Position numbers and translations under genes: made by a program. This document shows positions 8,991 through 19,407 of a DNA stretch of 64,000 bases, in pieces. Under the pieces are notes generated by a model. That model was given only the letters and a program-made list of their open reading frames with translations, ran no database searches and was not told where the DNA came from. The stretch's first letter is position 1, and every line of letters begins with the position of its first letter. Source of the stretch: JANMDN01 sp031376285 (GTDB lineage Bacteria > Actinomycetota > Thermoleophilia > Miltoncostaeales > Miltoncostaeaceae); assembly GCA_031376285.1 (NCBI GenBank), contig JANMDN010000068.1, forward strand, positions 3,553-67,552, read 5' to 3'.

Positions 8991-9222
8991 CGTTTCCCTC
9001 CATCAATTCAAGGAGGCCCGCTGAATCGTTGAGGTCGACCCCGGGAAGGGTCCCGCCGCGGCCATAGGTCGGAAGCCGGATTGGGGTCCGAACGACCGTG
9101 CTCGGCGCGATTTCCTTTCGGAGTGCGGTGTCGATGAGCGCGGTCAGGGTCATTCCTCGCTCAGTCGCGGCCTTCTTTGCCTGAGCGAGAAGATCGTCTG
9201 CGAGACGGATGGTGGTTCGCAT
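8977..9222 (-). CDS. vapB: VapB-type antitoxin
   Basis: This is an 81-residue antitoxin. The N-terminal ribbon-helix-helix (MRTTIRLADDLLAQAKKAA) would bind DNA. The C-terminal tail with PTYGRGGTLPGVDLNDSAG matches the toxin-wrapping tail common in VapB proteins. I chose ATG 9222 because MRTTIRL is the standard start; an upstream ATG at 9240 adds six residues. It precedes and overlaps the vapC gene, the normal order for this family. Confidence 0.85.
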   Translation of the reverse strand: MRTTIRLADDLLAQAKKAATERGMTLTALIDTALRKEIAPSTVVRTPIRLPTYGRGGTLPGVDLNDSAGLLELMEGNDFPS

Positions 9223-9309
9223 ATGCCTTGATGCTAGCAATTGGCATCAGTATGTCTAGACAAAAGCGATCGTTGCTCGAGGGCGGTATCCGGCCCCTCA
9301 GCTGATCGA

Positions 9310-9465
9310 TCAGTCCTGGGCTGAGATCCAGAAACGTTTGGCCGGAGAGGTCTCGCGGACACGCGCCAGGACGAGGTGAATGGTCTCGGTGACCGTTTTC
9401 GCATTGAGCGCCGCTCGGGCTTCGGCGATGAGATCTTCATCGAGGATCAGCGTGGTTCGTCGCAT
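9310..9465 (-). CDS. Orphan VapB-like antitoxin
   Basis: This 51-residue protein begins MRRTTLILDEDLIAEARAAL, the arc/ribbon-helix-helix start of short VapB antitoxins, and ends VRETSPAKRFWISAQD. The usual toxin gene should follow on the minus strand, but 9222-9309 holds no PIN-domain sequence. It is therefore an antitoxin without a partner. It is divergent from imuB and its promoter region overlaps the SOS-controlled region. Confidence 0.6.
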   Translation of the reverse strand: MRRTTLILDEDLIAEARAALNAKTVTETIHLVLARVRETSPAKRFWISAQD

Positions 9466-9573
9466 GGGCGGCTCCTGAGGGTCGATGACGCGTGCCTTGG
9501 CAGCATCGCGCACCAAAGCGTCACAGCGCGACACGTTTCTGTGTCGGGGCTCGACCAGAAGCGTCACAAATGA

Positions 9574-9585
9574 GAACATGTGTTC
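9574..9585 (+). promoter_or_regulatory. LexA (SOS) box overlapping the imuB start
   Basis: GAACATGTGTTC is an inverted repeat of the GAAC-N4-GTTC type bound by actinobacterial LexA. It covers the GTG start codon (9580). Repression here would block both transcription and, if the message is leaderless, translation. The dnaE2 gene carries a matching box. Confidence 0.8.
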
Positions 9586-10791
9586 GTGATCGTCGCCGTC
9601 TGGATTCCCTCCTTTGCCCTTCGGGTCGCGCTGAACGGCGCCCGCAAGCCATTCGATGCCCTCATCGCCATCGCTCCTCAGCCCGGCGCGACGCAGGTCG
9701 TTGGAGAGTGCACCCCCGCTGCGACAGCGCAAGGAGTTCAGGAAGGGCTCTCGGTCGGTGAAGCGCTCGCTCGTTGCCCGACCCTTGAGCTGGTGAGCGC
9801 CGATCCCGACGCCGTCTCCCGCGCACGCGAGCGTGTCACGACGAGTCTCGAAGGGATCGGCGCAGCAGTCGAGGTTGGCGAGGACGCCTGGTGTTTTGAA
9901 GGGCGCGGGCTCGAACGCCTCTACGGGGGCCTCGACGGGGTCCTTCGCAAGGCACGCACGAGCATTTGGGTGGGCGCCGACCCACGCCTGGGCGTTGCCA
10001 TGACCAGGTTCGTTGCGATCCAAGCCGCGCGCGAAGCGCTCTCGAAACAACCACAGGTGATTACTGTTGGCGAGGAGGCGGCGTTCCTCGCGCCCCTTCC
10101 CGCCGGGTGCCTGCCACTTAACCGGCGCGCACTGGAGGCGCTCGCAAACCTCGGCATCGACCGCGTCGGACGCTTCGCAGACCTCCCCGCACGCTCGGTG
10201 CTCGACCGTTTCGGACCCACCGGGCATCACGCATGGGGCCTCGCCCGAGGCGAGGACGGCCGGCCACTTCGTCCGCGAACACCACCTCAGGATGTCGAGG
10301 CAACAATGCGCTTTCCCGAATCGGTCGGGGCACTTGCCGCGATCGAGGAGTCGGCACGCATCCTTCTTCACGAACTGTCCGACACAGCGACCGCCCGAGG
10401 ACGCGCATTTCGTTCGCTCACCCTGCGCGCGGGCCTTGAAGGGGGTGGCTCCTGGACACACACCCTTGCGCTACGCGAAGCGACCGCCGATCCCGAGCGC
10501 CTCACCGTCGCAAGCCTCCCCCACCTCGCCCGGGTCGCCGCTCCGGTCGAGTGGATCGCGATTCGGGGCGACGCCTCTGGCGCCCTCGACGGCCACCAGC
10601 TCGTGCTCACCGACACGGGCGGCGAGGAGCGCAGGCGACGCACCGACGAGGCCGCCCGTCAGGTGCAGTCAGGAAGTGGACGCGACGCGGTGATGCGTCT
10701 TGTTGAGCTTGAGCCATGGTCACGACTACCGGAGCGCCGATGGGCACTCGTTCCGTTCACGGGCTCTCCGAGCCTCAATCCCTCCAGGTAA
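9580..10791 (+). CDS. imuB: ImuB-like inactive Y-family polymerase
   Basis: ImuB is the non-catalytic Y-family protein that brings the error-prone polymerase DnaE2 to the sliding clamp. The 403-residue product has the palm/fingers of this family: VIVAVWIPSFALRVAL at the N-terminus where active polymerases carry catalytic acids, the middle PTLELVSADPDAVSRAR, and the helix-hairpin region ALANLGIDRVGRFADL. The metal-binding Asp/Glu residues of DinB are missing, as expected for ImuB. It is shorter than typical ImuB (about 500). The GTG at 9580 lies on the LexA box. No imuA' gene (RecA-like) is present upstream, so that member is missing or elsewhere. Confidence 0.85.
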   Translation: MFVIVAVWIPSFALRVALNGARKPFDALIAIAPQPGATQVVGECTPAATAQGVQEGLSVGEALARCPTLELVSADPDAVSRARERVTTSLEGIGAAVEVGEDAWCFEGRGLERLYGGLDGVLRKARTSIWVGADPRLGVAMTRFVAIQAAREALSKQPQVITVGEEAAFLAPLPAGCLPLNRRALEALANLGIDRVGRFADLPARSVLDRFGPTGHHAWGLARGEDGRPLRPRTPPQDVEATMRFPESVGALAAIEESARILLHELSDTATARGRAFRSLTLRAGLEGGGSWTHTLALREATADPERLTVASLPHLARVAAPVEWIAIRGDASGALDGHQLVLTDTGGEERRRRTDEAARQVQSGSGRDAVMRLVELEPWSRLPERRWALVPFTGSPSLNPSR

Positions 10792-10997
10792 TCACCGCCC
10801 CGGACGGCACCCCGCATGCGTTGCACGTCGGGGACCGTCGCCGGGCCGTGATCGCCATCCGTGAGGACTGGCTCGTCCAGGACCGCTGGTGGACAAGCGA
10901 ACCCGTCGACCGGCACTACTTCGAGCTGCTCGTCGAGCCCGGTCGCGTGATGGTGATCTACCGCGAGCTGCGCGCGAACCAATGGTTTCGCCACTGA
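10716..10997 (+). CDS. Small ImuB-linked protein (DUF6504-like)
   Basis: This protein of up to 93 residues overlaps the 3' end of imuB by 76 bases; a start at ATG 10740 would give 85 residues. The core REDWLVQDRWWTSEPVDRHY followed by FELLVEPGR resembles the DUF6504 family, which I recall being found next to imuB/dnaE2 genes in actinobacteria. Its role is unknown. The position between imuB and dnaE2 suggests that it belongs to the SOS mutagenesis set. Confidence 0.6.
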   Translation: MVTTTGAPMGTRSVHGLSEPQSLQVITAPDGTPHALHVGDRRRAVIAIREDWLVQDRWWTSEPVDRHYFELLVEPGRVMVIYRELRANQWFRH

Positions 10998-11054
10998 CGC
11001 CAGCGCGCGCAGGTGGGAAACTGATCTACTCGCCCTGCGATCTGTCGAGAACCA

Positions 11055-11702
11055 ATGACGACCACACCGCCAAGCTGGCCACTTGACCTCCTCGACTGGA
11101 AACGCCGCGTGGCAGACATGTACCTCGCCGCTCGGTCGGCTGAAGGCGGCCTCGATGCCCTGACCGCGTTTCGGGCCAGCAAGGATGCGCTCTTTCGGAG
11201 CCACCCGCAGAGCCCGCTGACCGCTGGCACGCGCACGACGTTCACCGGACTCGACTACTTCGAGCACCACCCGGATCTCCGCACCGAGTGCCCGATCGAA
11301 CCCGCATCGGACGACACGGATGCGGACATCTCCCTGCCTGTGCTCAGCGGAGAGGCCGTTCGCGCGCGCCGGATCGGTCACGTTCGCCCAGCGATGGACG
11401 GCAGCGCCGTCACGCTCGCCGTCTACTGGCTGGAGGGCTACGGCGGCGGCATCATCATCCCGTTTCGCGACGCGACCTCCGGGACCGAAACGTACGGAGG
11501 GGGGCGCTACCTGCTCGACACGATCAAGAGTGCCGACCTCGGTGCATCGTCTAACGGCGCGGGGCTCATCATCGACTTCAACTACGCCTACAACCCGTCT
11601 TGCGCTTACGACCCCGAGTGGGTCTGCCCGCTCGCGCCGATCGAGAACCGCTTGGCAATCGAGATCCGCGCGGGAGAGCGACTCGCCCCCGGTGCTTACT
11701 AG
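11055..11702 (+). CDS. DUF1684-family protein
   Basis: This 215-residue soluble protein has the DUF1684 pattern: an N-terminal LLDWKRRVADMYLAAR with FRASKDALFRSHPQSPL, and a C-terminal GGGRYLLDTIKSADLG, LIIDFNYAYNPSCAYD and CPLAPIENRLAIEIRAGE. The Cys-Ala-Tyr and NPSC elements are the conserved signature. The function of the family is not established. It sits downstream of the imuB group with a 57-base gap and may be transcribed with it. Confidence 0.8.
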   Translation: MTTTPPSWPLDLLDWKRRVADMYLAARSAEGGLDALTAFRASKDALFRSHPQSPLTAGTRTTFTGLDYFEHHPDLRTECPIEPASDDTDADISLPVLSGEAVRARRIGHVRPAMDGSAVTLAVYWLEGYGGGIIIPFRDATSGTETYGGGRYLLDTIKSADLGASSNGAGLIIDFNYAYNPSCAYDPEWVCPLAPIENRLAIEIRAGERLAPGAY

Positions 11703-11759
11703 ACAGGATGGTTGATGCCGAATTGTGGTCGAAAGGTCCGGTGAGCGAGACCGAGCACA

Positions 11760-11814
11760 GGTGGACGCACCGCCAGGTGCGCCCACCGTCTGAAGCGTCG
11801 GCGCAAGCCGACGC
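11760..11814 (+). other. Two adjacent strong hairpins
   Basis: The first has arms 11760-11771 and 11776-11787 (12 pairs, one mismatch, loop GCCA). The second has perfect 8-bp arms 11795-11802 and 11807-11814 around a GCAA tetraloop. They lie in the 235-base gap between the DUF1684 gene and the next gene. There is no T-run, so this is not a classic terminator; they may be a rho-independent-like stop or a structured 5' leader. Confidence 0.5.
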
Positions 11815-11937
11815 GCAAGAGAACGCAGTGTCAGCCGGATATCGGGAATATGCGGGCGACCAAGGACGCAGGATCGCGACGCGTCGCAGCCAGCGGATCT
11901 CCGCGAGAGTTTGGAATCAAGCATTTAGCATGAGGCG

Positions 11938-12813
11938 GTGGCCAGCAAGCACCGACGCGACATTCCGAGCCCGCCTCCGTTCGAGATCCCAACCGACCAT
12001 GTGGTGGTCGAGATTCGGGCCGATCCAACGCGGGCTGGCGGACGGCTCATCAAGCAAGACGGCGTCGAGTCGAGCTACGTCGACCTGGCCGACCCGAAAC
12101 ACCTGGAGTTTGAGTACCTGCGCCACCTCGCGCAGCTTGTCGATCTGACGCACCCTCGCAAGGAACCGCTCAACCTGGTCCAAATCGGCGGCGGGCCGTG
12201 TGTGTTTGCCCGCTACCTGGGCGCAACCCGACGCGCAGGTCACACAATCGTCATCGAGCGCGACGCGGGCGTGATCGAGGTCGCCCGCGAGTGGCTGTGC
12301 CTTTCAGACACACCGCGCCTGGAGGTGCGAATCGGCGAGGGGCGCAGTGAGCTTCGATCGCTTCCCGACGCATCGGCGGATGTCGTCGTCATCGACGCGT
12401 TCAGCGGGATCGTCGTCCCCCACCACCTGTTGACGCGCGAGTTCCTCGAGGAAGGTCGTCGCGTGCTCCGCCCCGGTGGTCTCTGGGCGATCAACCTGAT
12501 CGACATCCCTGAGCTCGGCATGACGAGAGCCGTCGCGGCCACCCTTGCCACGTGCTTTGGGCACGTGCTCCTCGTCGCCGACGCCGCCGTGATGGAGAAC
12601 CGCTCCTCGGGAAACGTCGTACTTGCCGCAAGCGACCAGCCGCTTCCGGTCGACATCTTCACCCGGCTCGCCGCCGCCGACCAGACCCCTTGGGAGGTCC
12701 GCTCAGGACGACACCTCGGCCGCTTCGCCGACGGGGCTTTCCCCCTGTGCGACGACGTCGAACCCGACCATGAGCTTGCCCGCCTCGCGCCGATCTGGGG
12801 ACGACGCTCGTGA
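11938..12813 (+). CDS. Spermidine synthase-like methyltransferase-fold protein
   Basis: This 291-residue protein has a Rossmann-like methyltransferase/aminopropyltransferase fold. The nucleotide-binding loop is LVQIGGGPCVFARYLG (about residues 80-95). It is followed by the acidic strand IVIERDAGVIEVAREWL and VVVIDAFSGIVVPHHLLT, typical of the spermidine-synthase superfamily. Polyamine synthases need an additional Asp and a specific active-site loop that I cannot confirm, so it may act on another substrate. GTG 11938 is the start used; no strong ribosome site is visible. Confidence 0.75.
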   Translation: MASKHRRDIPSPPPFEIPTDHVVVEIRADPTRAGGRLIKQDGVESSYVDLADPKHLEFEYLRHLAQLVDLTHPRKEPLNLVQIGGGPCVFARYLGATRRAGHTIVIERDAGVIEVAREWLCLSDTPRLEVRIGEGRSELRSLPDASADVVVIDAFSGIVVPHHLLTREFLEEGRRVLRPGGLWAINLIDIPELGMTRAVAATLATCFGHVLLVADAAVMENRSSGNVVLAASDQPLPVDIFTRLAAADQTPWEVRSGRHLGRFADGAFPLCDDVEPDHELARLAPIWGRRS

Positions 12814-12881
12814 AATCGCCAGCGCCTCGGGACGCCGACCTCGCCGCGATCCGCGTTGGCTCGCTCAGAACACCCTCAGCT

Positions 12882-12908
12882 TTGAACCGGCTCGCACGAA
12901 CCTATACT
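12882..12908 (+). promoter_or_regulatory. Predicted sigma-70 promoter of the lipoprotein gene
   Basis: TTGAAC at 12882-12887 and TATACT at 12903-12908 are separated by 15 bases, slightly short for a housekeeping promoter. It lies about 60 bases upstream of the GTG at 12969. Confidence 0.45.
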
Positions 12909-12968
12909 CGCCCGACCCGACCTGCGGTCGCGGAGTTGCATCCGACCGCCGAATCAAGAGGAGCATCC

Positions 12969-13892
12969 GTGTCCGTACCCGCTCGTAAGGTGGTCGCCCT
13001 TCTCGGCGTCGCAGTTGTCGCGCTCACCGCCGCCGCGTGTGGCGGCGGTTCGTCCGCGTCGTCCGCGCTGAGCGCCGCCGACCTTCGAACGCAGGCCGAC
13101 GCCATCTGCAAGACGTCCGATGACGCCATCGCCGCGCTCGGCGAGCCGAAGACAGCCGACGATCTCAAAACCTTCTTCCCCAAGGCACTCGACTCGGCCA
13201 AGACTCAACTCGCCGACCTGAAGAAGCTGAGTGCTCCGGACGAGCTGAAGAGTGAGTGGGACAGTGCCATCGTGCTGGTTTCGAAGCAGTACGACACCCT
13301 TGCCGCCGCGGGCGCCAAGATCGCCGGTGGCGCGGACCCGATCGCGACGATCACGGCGGCATCGACCGAGGCCAATGCGAACGAAGACGCACTCAAGACG
13401 AAGGCCAAGGCCCTCGGCCTCACCGTGTGCGGGAAGGACGACACTTCGTCGGCGTCGTCAGGATCCGAGACAACGGGAACCGACACGACAGCGACGACCG
13501 ATGGGGCCACCTCGACCACTGGTAGCGCGGTTGGAGTTGCGGACGCCGCGGCGTTTTCAACCGACACGACAGCGTTCGGCACTGCCCTTCAGGGCTGGGG
13601 AACCCTCGTCACGACCATCACGAGCGGCTCGGCGATCACCGAGAACATCGACGCGCTTCGCGCCGACACGGACAAGGCCGAGGCCGCGCTCTCAAAGATG
13701 GACGGCTACACCATCAAGGACGCAACCCTCGAGGCCAAGCGCTCGGCGCTCGTTTCGAAGGGACGTGATCTCACGACCCTGATGCGTGAGTTCGAAAACG
13801 ACGGCCCGACAAACAGCGACTCCAAGATGGCGGACCTCGTTTCGCGCTTCCAGACCGCCGTTCGCGACTTCACGACCGAGTTCGGTTCGTAG
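12969..13892 (+). CDS. Lipoprotein, duplicated-domain, function unknown
   Basis: This is a 307-residue exported lipoprotein. The signal peptide runs VPARKVVALLGVAVVALTA and ends at a lipobox-like LTAAAC with the lipid Cys at about residue 23. The mature part has two helical repeats (about 35-160 and 190-305) joined by a Ser/Thr/Gly linker (SGSETTGTDTTATT). I chose GTG 12969 because GAGGAG lies 6-11 bases upstream and the signal peptide follows directly. I do not recognise a family for the body. Confidence 0.7.
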   Translation: MSVPARKVVALLGVAVVALTAAACGGGSSASSALSAADLRTQADAICKTSDDAIAALGEPKTADDLKTFFPKALDSAKTQLADLKKLSAPDELKSEWDSAIVLVSKQYDTLAAAGAKIAGGADPIATITAASTEANANEDALKTKAKALGLTVCGKDDTSSASSGSETTGTDTTATTDGATSTTGSAVGVADAAAFSTDTTAFGTALQGWGTLVTTITSGSAITENIDALRADTDKAEAALSKMDGYTIKDATLEAKRSALVSKGRDLTTLMREFENDGPTNSDSKMADLVSRFQTAVRDFTTEFGS

Positions 13893-14095
13893 TTCTCGTT
13901 GTCCCTCTGCGGCGCCGTCGTTTCCGGCGTCGCCGGCGGTCGGGCACGTCTCGCAGCGGCTTGAACGTGAGTTGGCACAGTGTCGACACAAACGTCGCCA
14001 GCGGCGTGACGATTGCTGAATTACGCTGAAACCGGGTGGTGGTCCGGGGTGGCCCCCGCGCGCGAGCGCGGGCGAGCGGACGCGCGGGCGTGATA

Positions 14096-14107
14096 GAACG
14101 TATGTTC
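14096..14107 (+). promoter_or_regulatory. LexA (SOS) box just before the dnaE2 start
   Basis: GAACGTATGTTC is a GAAC-N4-GTTC inverted repeat that ends one base before the ATG (14109); the extended form TAGAACGTATGTTCGA is nearly palindromic. As at imuB, the box lies on the start region, suggesting leaderless or very short-leader transcripts. Confidence 0.85.
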
Positions 14108-14108
14108 G

Positions 14109-17405
<3,297 letters not shown>

Positions 17406-17414
17406 GCGGCTCAC

Positions 17415-18317
17415 GTGACGGGCTCGGTAGGCTCGCCACAGGAACTCAAGACGGGGGACAACGTGCGGCGTATCGATGTTGGTGAGGTGAGCCTGGCGGT
17501 CCGGGAGGCCGGCTCGGGTGACCTTGTGGTCCTGCTCCACGGCTTCCCGGAGATCTCCTACTCGTGGCGCCACCAGCTCCCCGCGCTCGCCGAAGCCGGG
17601 TACCACCCCGTCGCGCCCGACCTCCGTGGCTACGGGGAGTCCGACGCCCCACCCGAGGTCTCCGACTACGGCTTCCCGAAACTCGTCGGCGACATCGCCG
17701 GTCTGATCGGAGCCCTCGGCGCCGAGCGCGCGCACGTCGTCGGGCATGACTGGGGTGGAAGCATCGCTTGGGCGTTGGCGTCGCGAGCGCCTCACCTCGT
17801 TTCAAGCCTGACCATCCTCAACTGCCCCCATCCGGTCGCCTCGGCTGAGTGCAGGCAGGTGATCGAGCAGGCCCAAAAGAGCTGGTACATGCTGCTCTTC
17901 CAGTTTCCGGGTGTCGCGGAGGAATGGCTTGCGATGGACAACTTTGCGAACCTTCGGCGCTTTGTCTTCGACACCGCCGCACCCGGGACATTCTCCGCCG
18001 ACGAGCAGACCGTCTTCTGCGACGCACTGGCCCGGCCAGGTCGCCTCACCGCCGCGCTCAACTACTACCGGGCAAACATTCCCCCCGAGAACTGGCTGAA
18101 ACCGCCGCCCGACCTTCCGCCGGTCACCGTCCCGACGACGATCATTTGGGGCGAGGCCGACGCCTACATGTCATCGGTGCTGCTGGATCGGTCGATCGAG
18201 AAGGTCGCTGGGCCGCTGCACGTCGAGCGCCTTCCGGGCGTCAGCCACTGGGTTCAGCAGGAGGTACCCGATGTCGTCAACCGACTGCTCCTCGAAGCCC
18301 TTGCGCGGACCGCGTAG
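17415..18317 (+). CDS. Alpha/beta hydrolase, epoxide hydrolase-like
   Basis: This is a 300-residue alpha/beta hydrolase. The oxyanion motif HGFPEISYSWRHQLP and the nucleophile elbow VVGHDWGGSIAWA have an Asp in the elbow, which points to epoxide hydrolase or haloalkane dehalogenase chemistry rather than esterase. The second acid lies in TIIWGEADAYM and the catalytic His in GVSHWVQQEVP. The start is GTG 17415; a GTG at 17463 is an alternative that fits the domain edge. It is nine bases after dnaE2 and probably expressed separately. Confidence 0.85.
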   Translation: MTGSVGSPQELKTGDNVRRIDVGEVSLAVREAGSGDLVVLLHGFPEISYSWRHQLPALAEAGYHPVAPDLRGYGESDAPPEVSDYGFPKLVGDIAGLIGALGAERAHVVGHDWGGSIAWALASRAPHLVSSLTILNCPHPVASAECRQVIEQAQKSWYMLLFQFPGVAEEWLAMDNFANLRRFVFDTAAPGTFSADEQTVFCDALARPGRLTAALNYYRANIPPENWLKPPPDLPPVTVPTTIIWGEADAYMSSVLLDRSIEKVAGPLHVERLPGVSHWVQQEVPDVVNRLLLEALARTA

Positions 18318-19353
18318 TGCGGGCACAGTCGGGGCGCTCATCGCCCTGGTGACGACGCCGGCTTCCGCGGCCGAACTCCGCGACGCGCAGCTCGCCGGCC
18401 AACGCATCGTCACGGCATTCCGAGGCACGACCCTGCGCCCGTCGCTTGCGAGCCGCATCCGCCACGGTGAGATCGCCGGGGTCATTCTGTTCGGTCGTAA
18501 CATCCAGTCGCTCGCCCAGACCCGCAAGCTCATCGCGGACATCCAAGCTGTGCCCCGCCCGGCGGCGTTGCGAGGCCCCCTGTTCGTCATGATCGATCAG
18601 GAGGGTGGCCCCGTCCGACGGCTCCCCGGCGGGCCGCGGGCCGCCGCATCCATTCTGACCGATGCCGAAGCCCGCGCCGCCGGACGGGAAGCCGGGAGTC
18701 TTCTCCGGGCGGTCGGCGCGAACGTCAACCTCGCTCCGGTGGCGGACGTCGGCCGCCCGGGTAGCTTCGTTCGCCTCCAGCGTCGAAGCTACGGCGGTGA
18801 TTCTGCGGCGGTGGCCTCGCGCGTTCTCGCGTTTCATCGCGGGCTGCGCGATCTAGGGATTCTTGGCAGCGCGAAGCACTTCCCCGGTCTGGGCGCCGCC
18901 CGCGTCAACACCGACCTTGCCCCGAGCCGTGTCCCGACCTCCCTCGCGGTACTTCGGGGTATCGACGAGCCGCCGTTTTCCGCGCTGTCGCGCGACGCCA
19001 TCGCTTTCGTGATGCTCTCGTCGGCCAGCTATCCCGCGCTCGCAGACGGGCCCGCGGTCCTTTCGCGACGTGTGGTCACGGGTGAGCTTCGCGAGCGCCT
19101 TGGGTTTCGGGGCCTGACGATCACCGACAGTCTGAACGCACCCGCGCTTCGTCCGCACGGTGGACCGGGCCCGGCGGCGGTGCGGGCCGCGGCAGCGGGA
19201 GTCGACATCATGCTCCCGACAAGCGAGGGCGCCGCCACCGCCGTGCAGCGCAGTCTGATCAACGCCCTCCGGTCGGGTCGCCTCCGACGGGGGCCCGCGC
19301 GGGCATCGGTCTCACGCATCCTTGCCCTTCGGGCAACGCTGCCGCGAGGCTGA
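18271..19353 (+). CDS. GH3 family enzyme (NagZ-like), exported
   Basis: This is a glycoside hydrolase family 3 protein of 360 residues. A possible signal segment runs near residues 16-33 (SAGTVGALIALVTTPASA). The barrel motifs are GVILFGRNIQSLAQTR, FVMIDQEGGPVRRLPG and LGSAKHFPGLGAARVNTD, and the nucleophile Asp is in FRGLTITDSLNAPAL. In NagZ enzymes the loop after KHFPG carries a catalytic His in HGDTxxDSH; here it reads GLGAARVNTD with no His, so the acid/base may differ. The gene overlaps the hydrolase gene by 47 bases. The substrate, possibly peptidoglycan sugars, is inferred. Confidence 0.8.
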   Translation: MSSTDCSSKPLRGPRSAGTVGALIALVTTPASAAELRDAQLAGQRIVTAFRGTTLRPSLASRIRHGEIAGVILFGRNIQSLAQTRKLIADIQAVPRPAALRGPLFVMIDQEGGPVRRLPGGPRAAASILTDAEARAAGREAGSLLRAVGANVNLAPVADVGRPGSFVRLQRRSYGGDSAAVASRVLAFHRGLRDLGILGSAKHFPGLGAARVNTDLAPSRVPTSLAVLRGIDEPPFSALSRDAIAFVMLSSASYPALADGPAVLSRRVVTGELRERLGFRGLTITDSLNAPALRPHGGPGPAAVRAAAAGVDIMLPTSEGAATAVQRSLINALRSGRLRRGPARASVSRILALRATLPRG

Positions 19354-19407
19354 CCCAAATTCCCGAAGGCCATTGACCGCGGGCCCTGTGGTGCTACGCT
19401 CGCCGCC

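Noticed and set aside
9234..9440. Second antisense frame over the orphan antitoxin (MKISSPKPERRS...)
   Set aside because: Shadow of the antitoxin; amino acid usage is Arg/Ser/Pro-rich.
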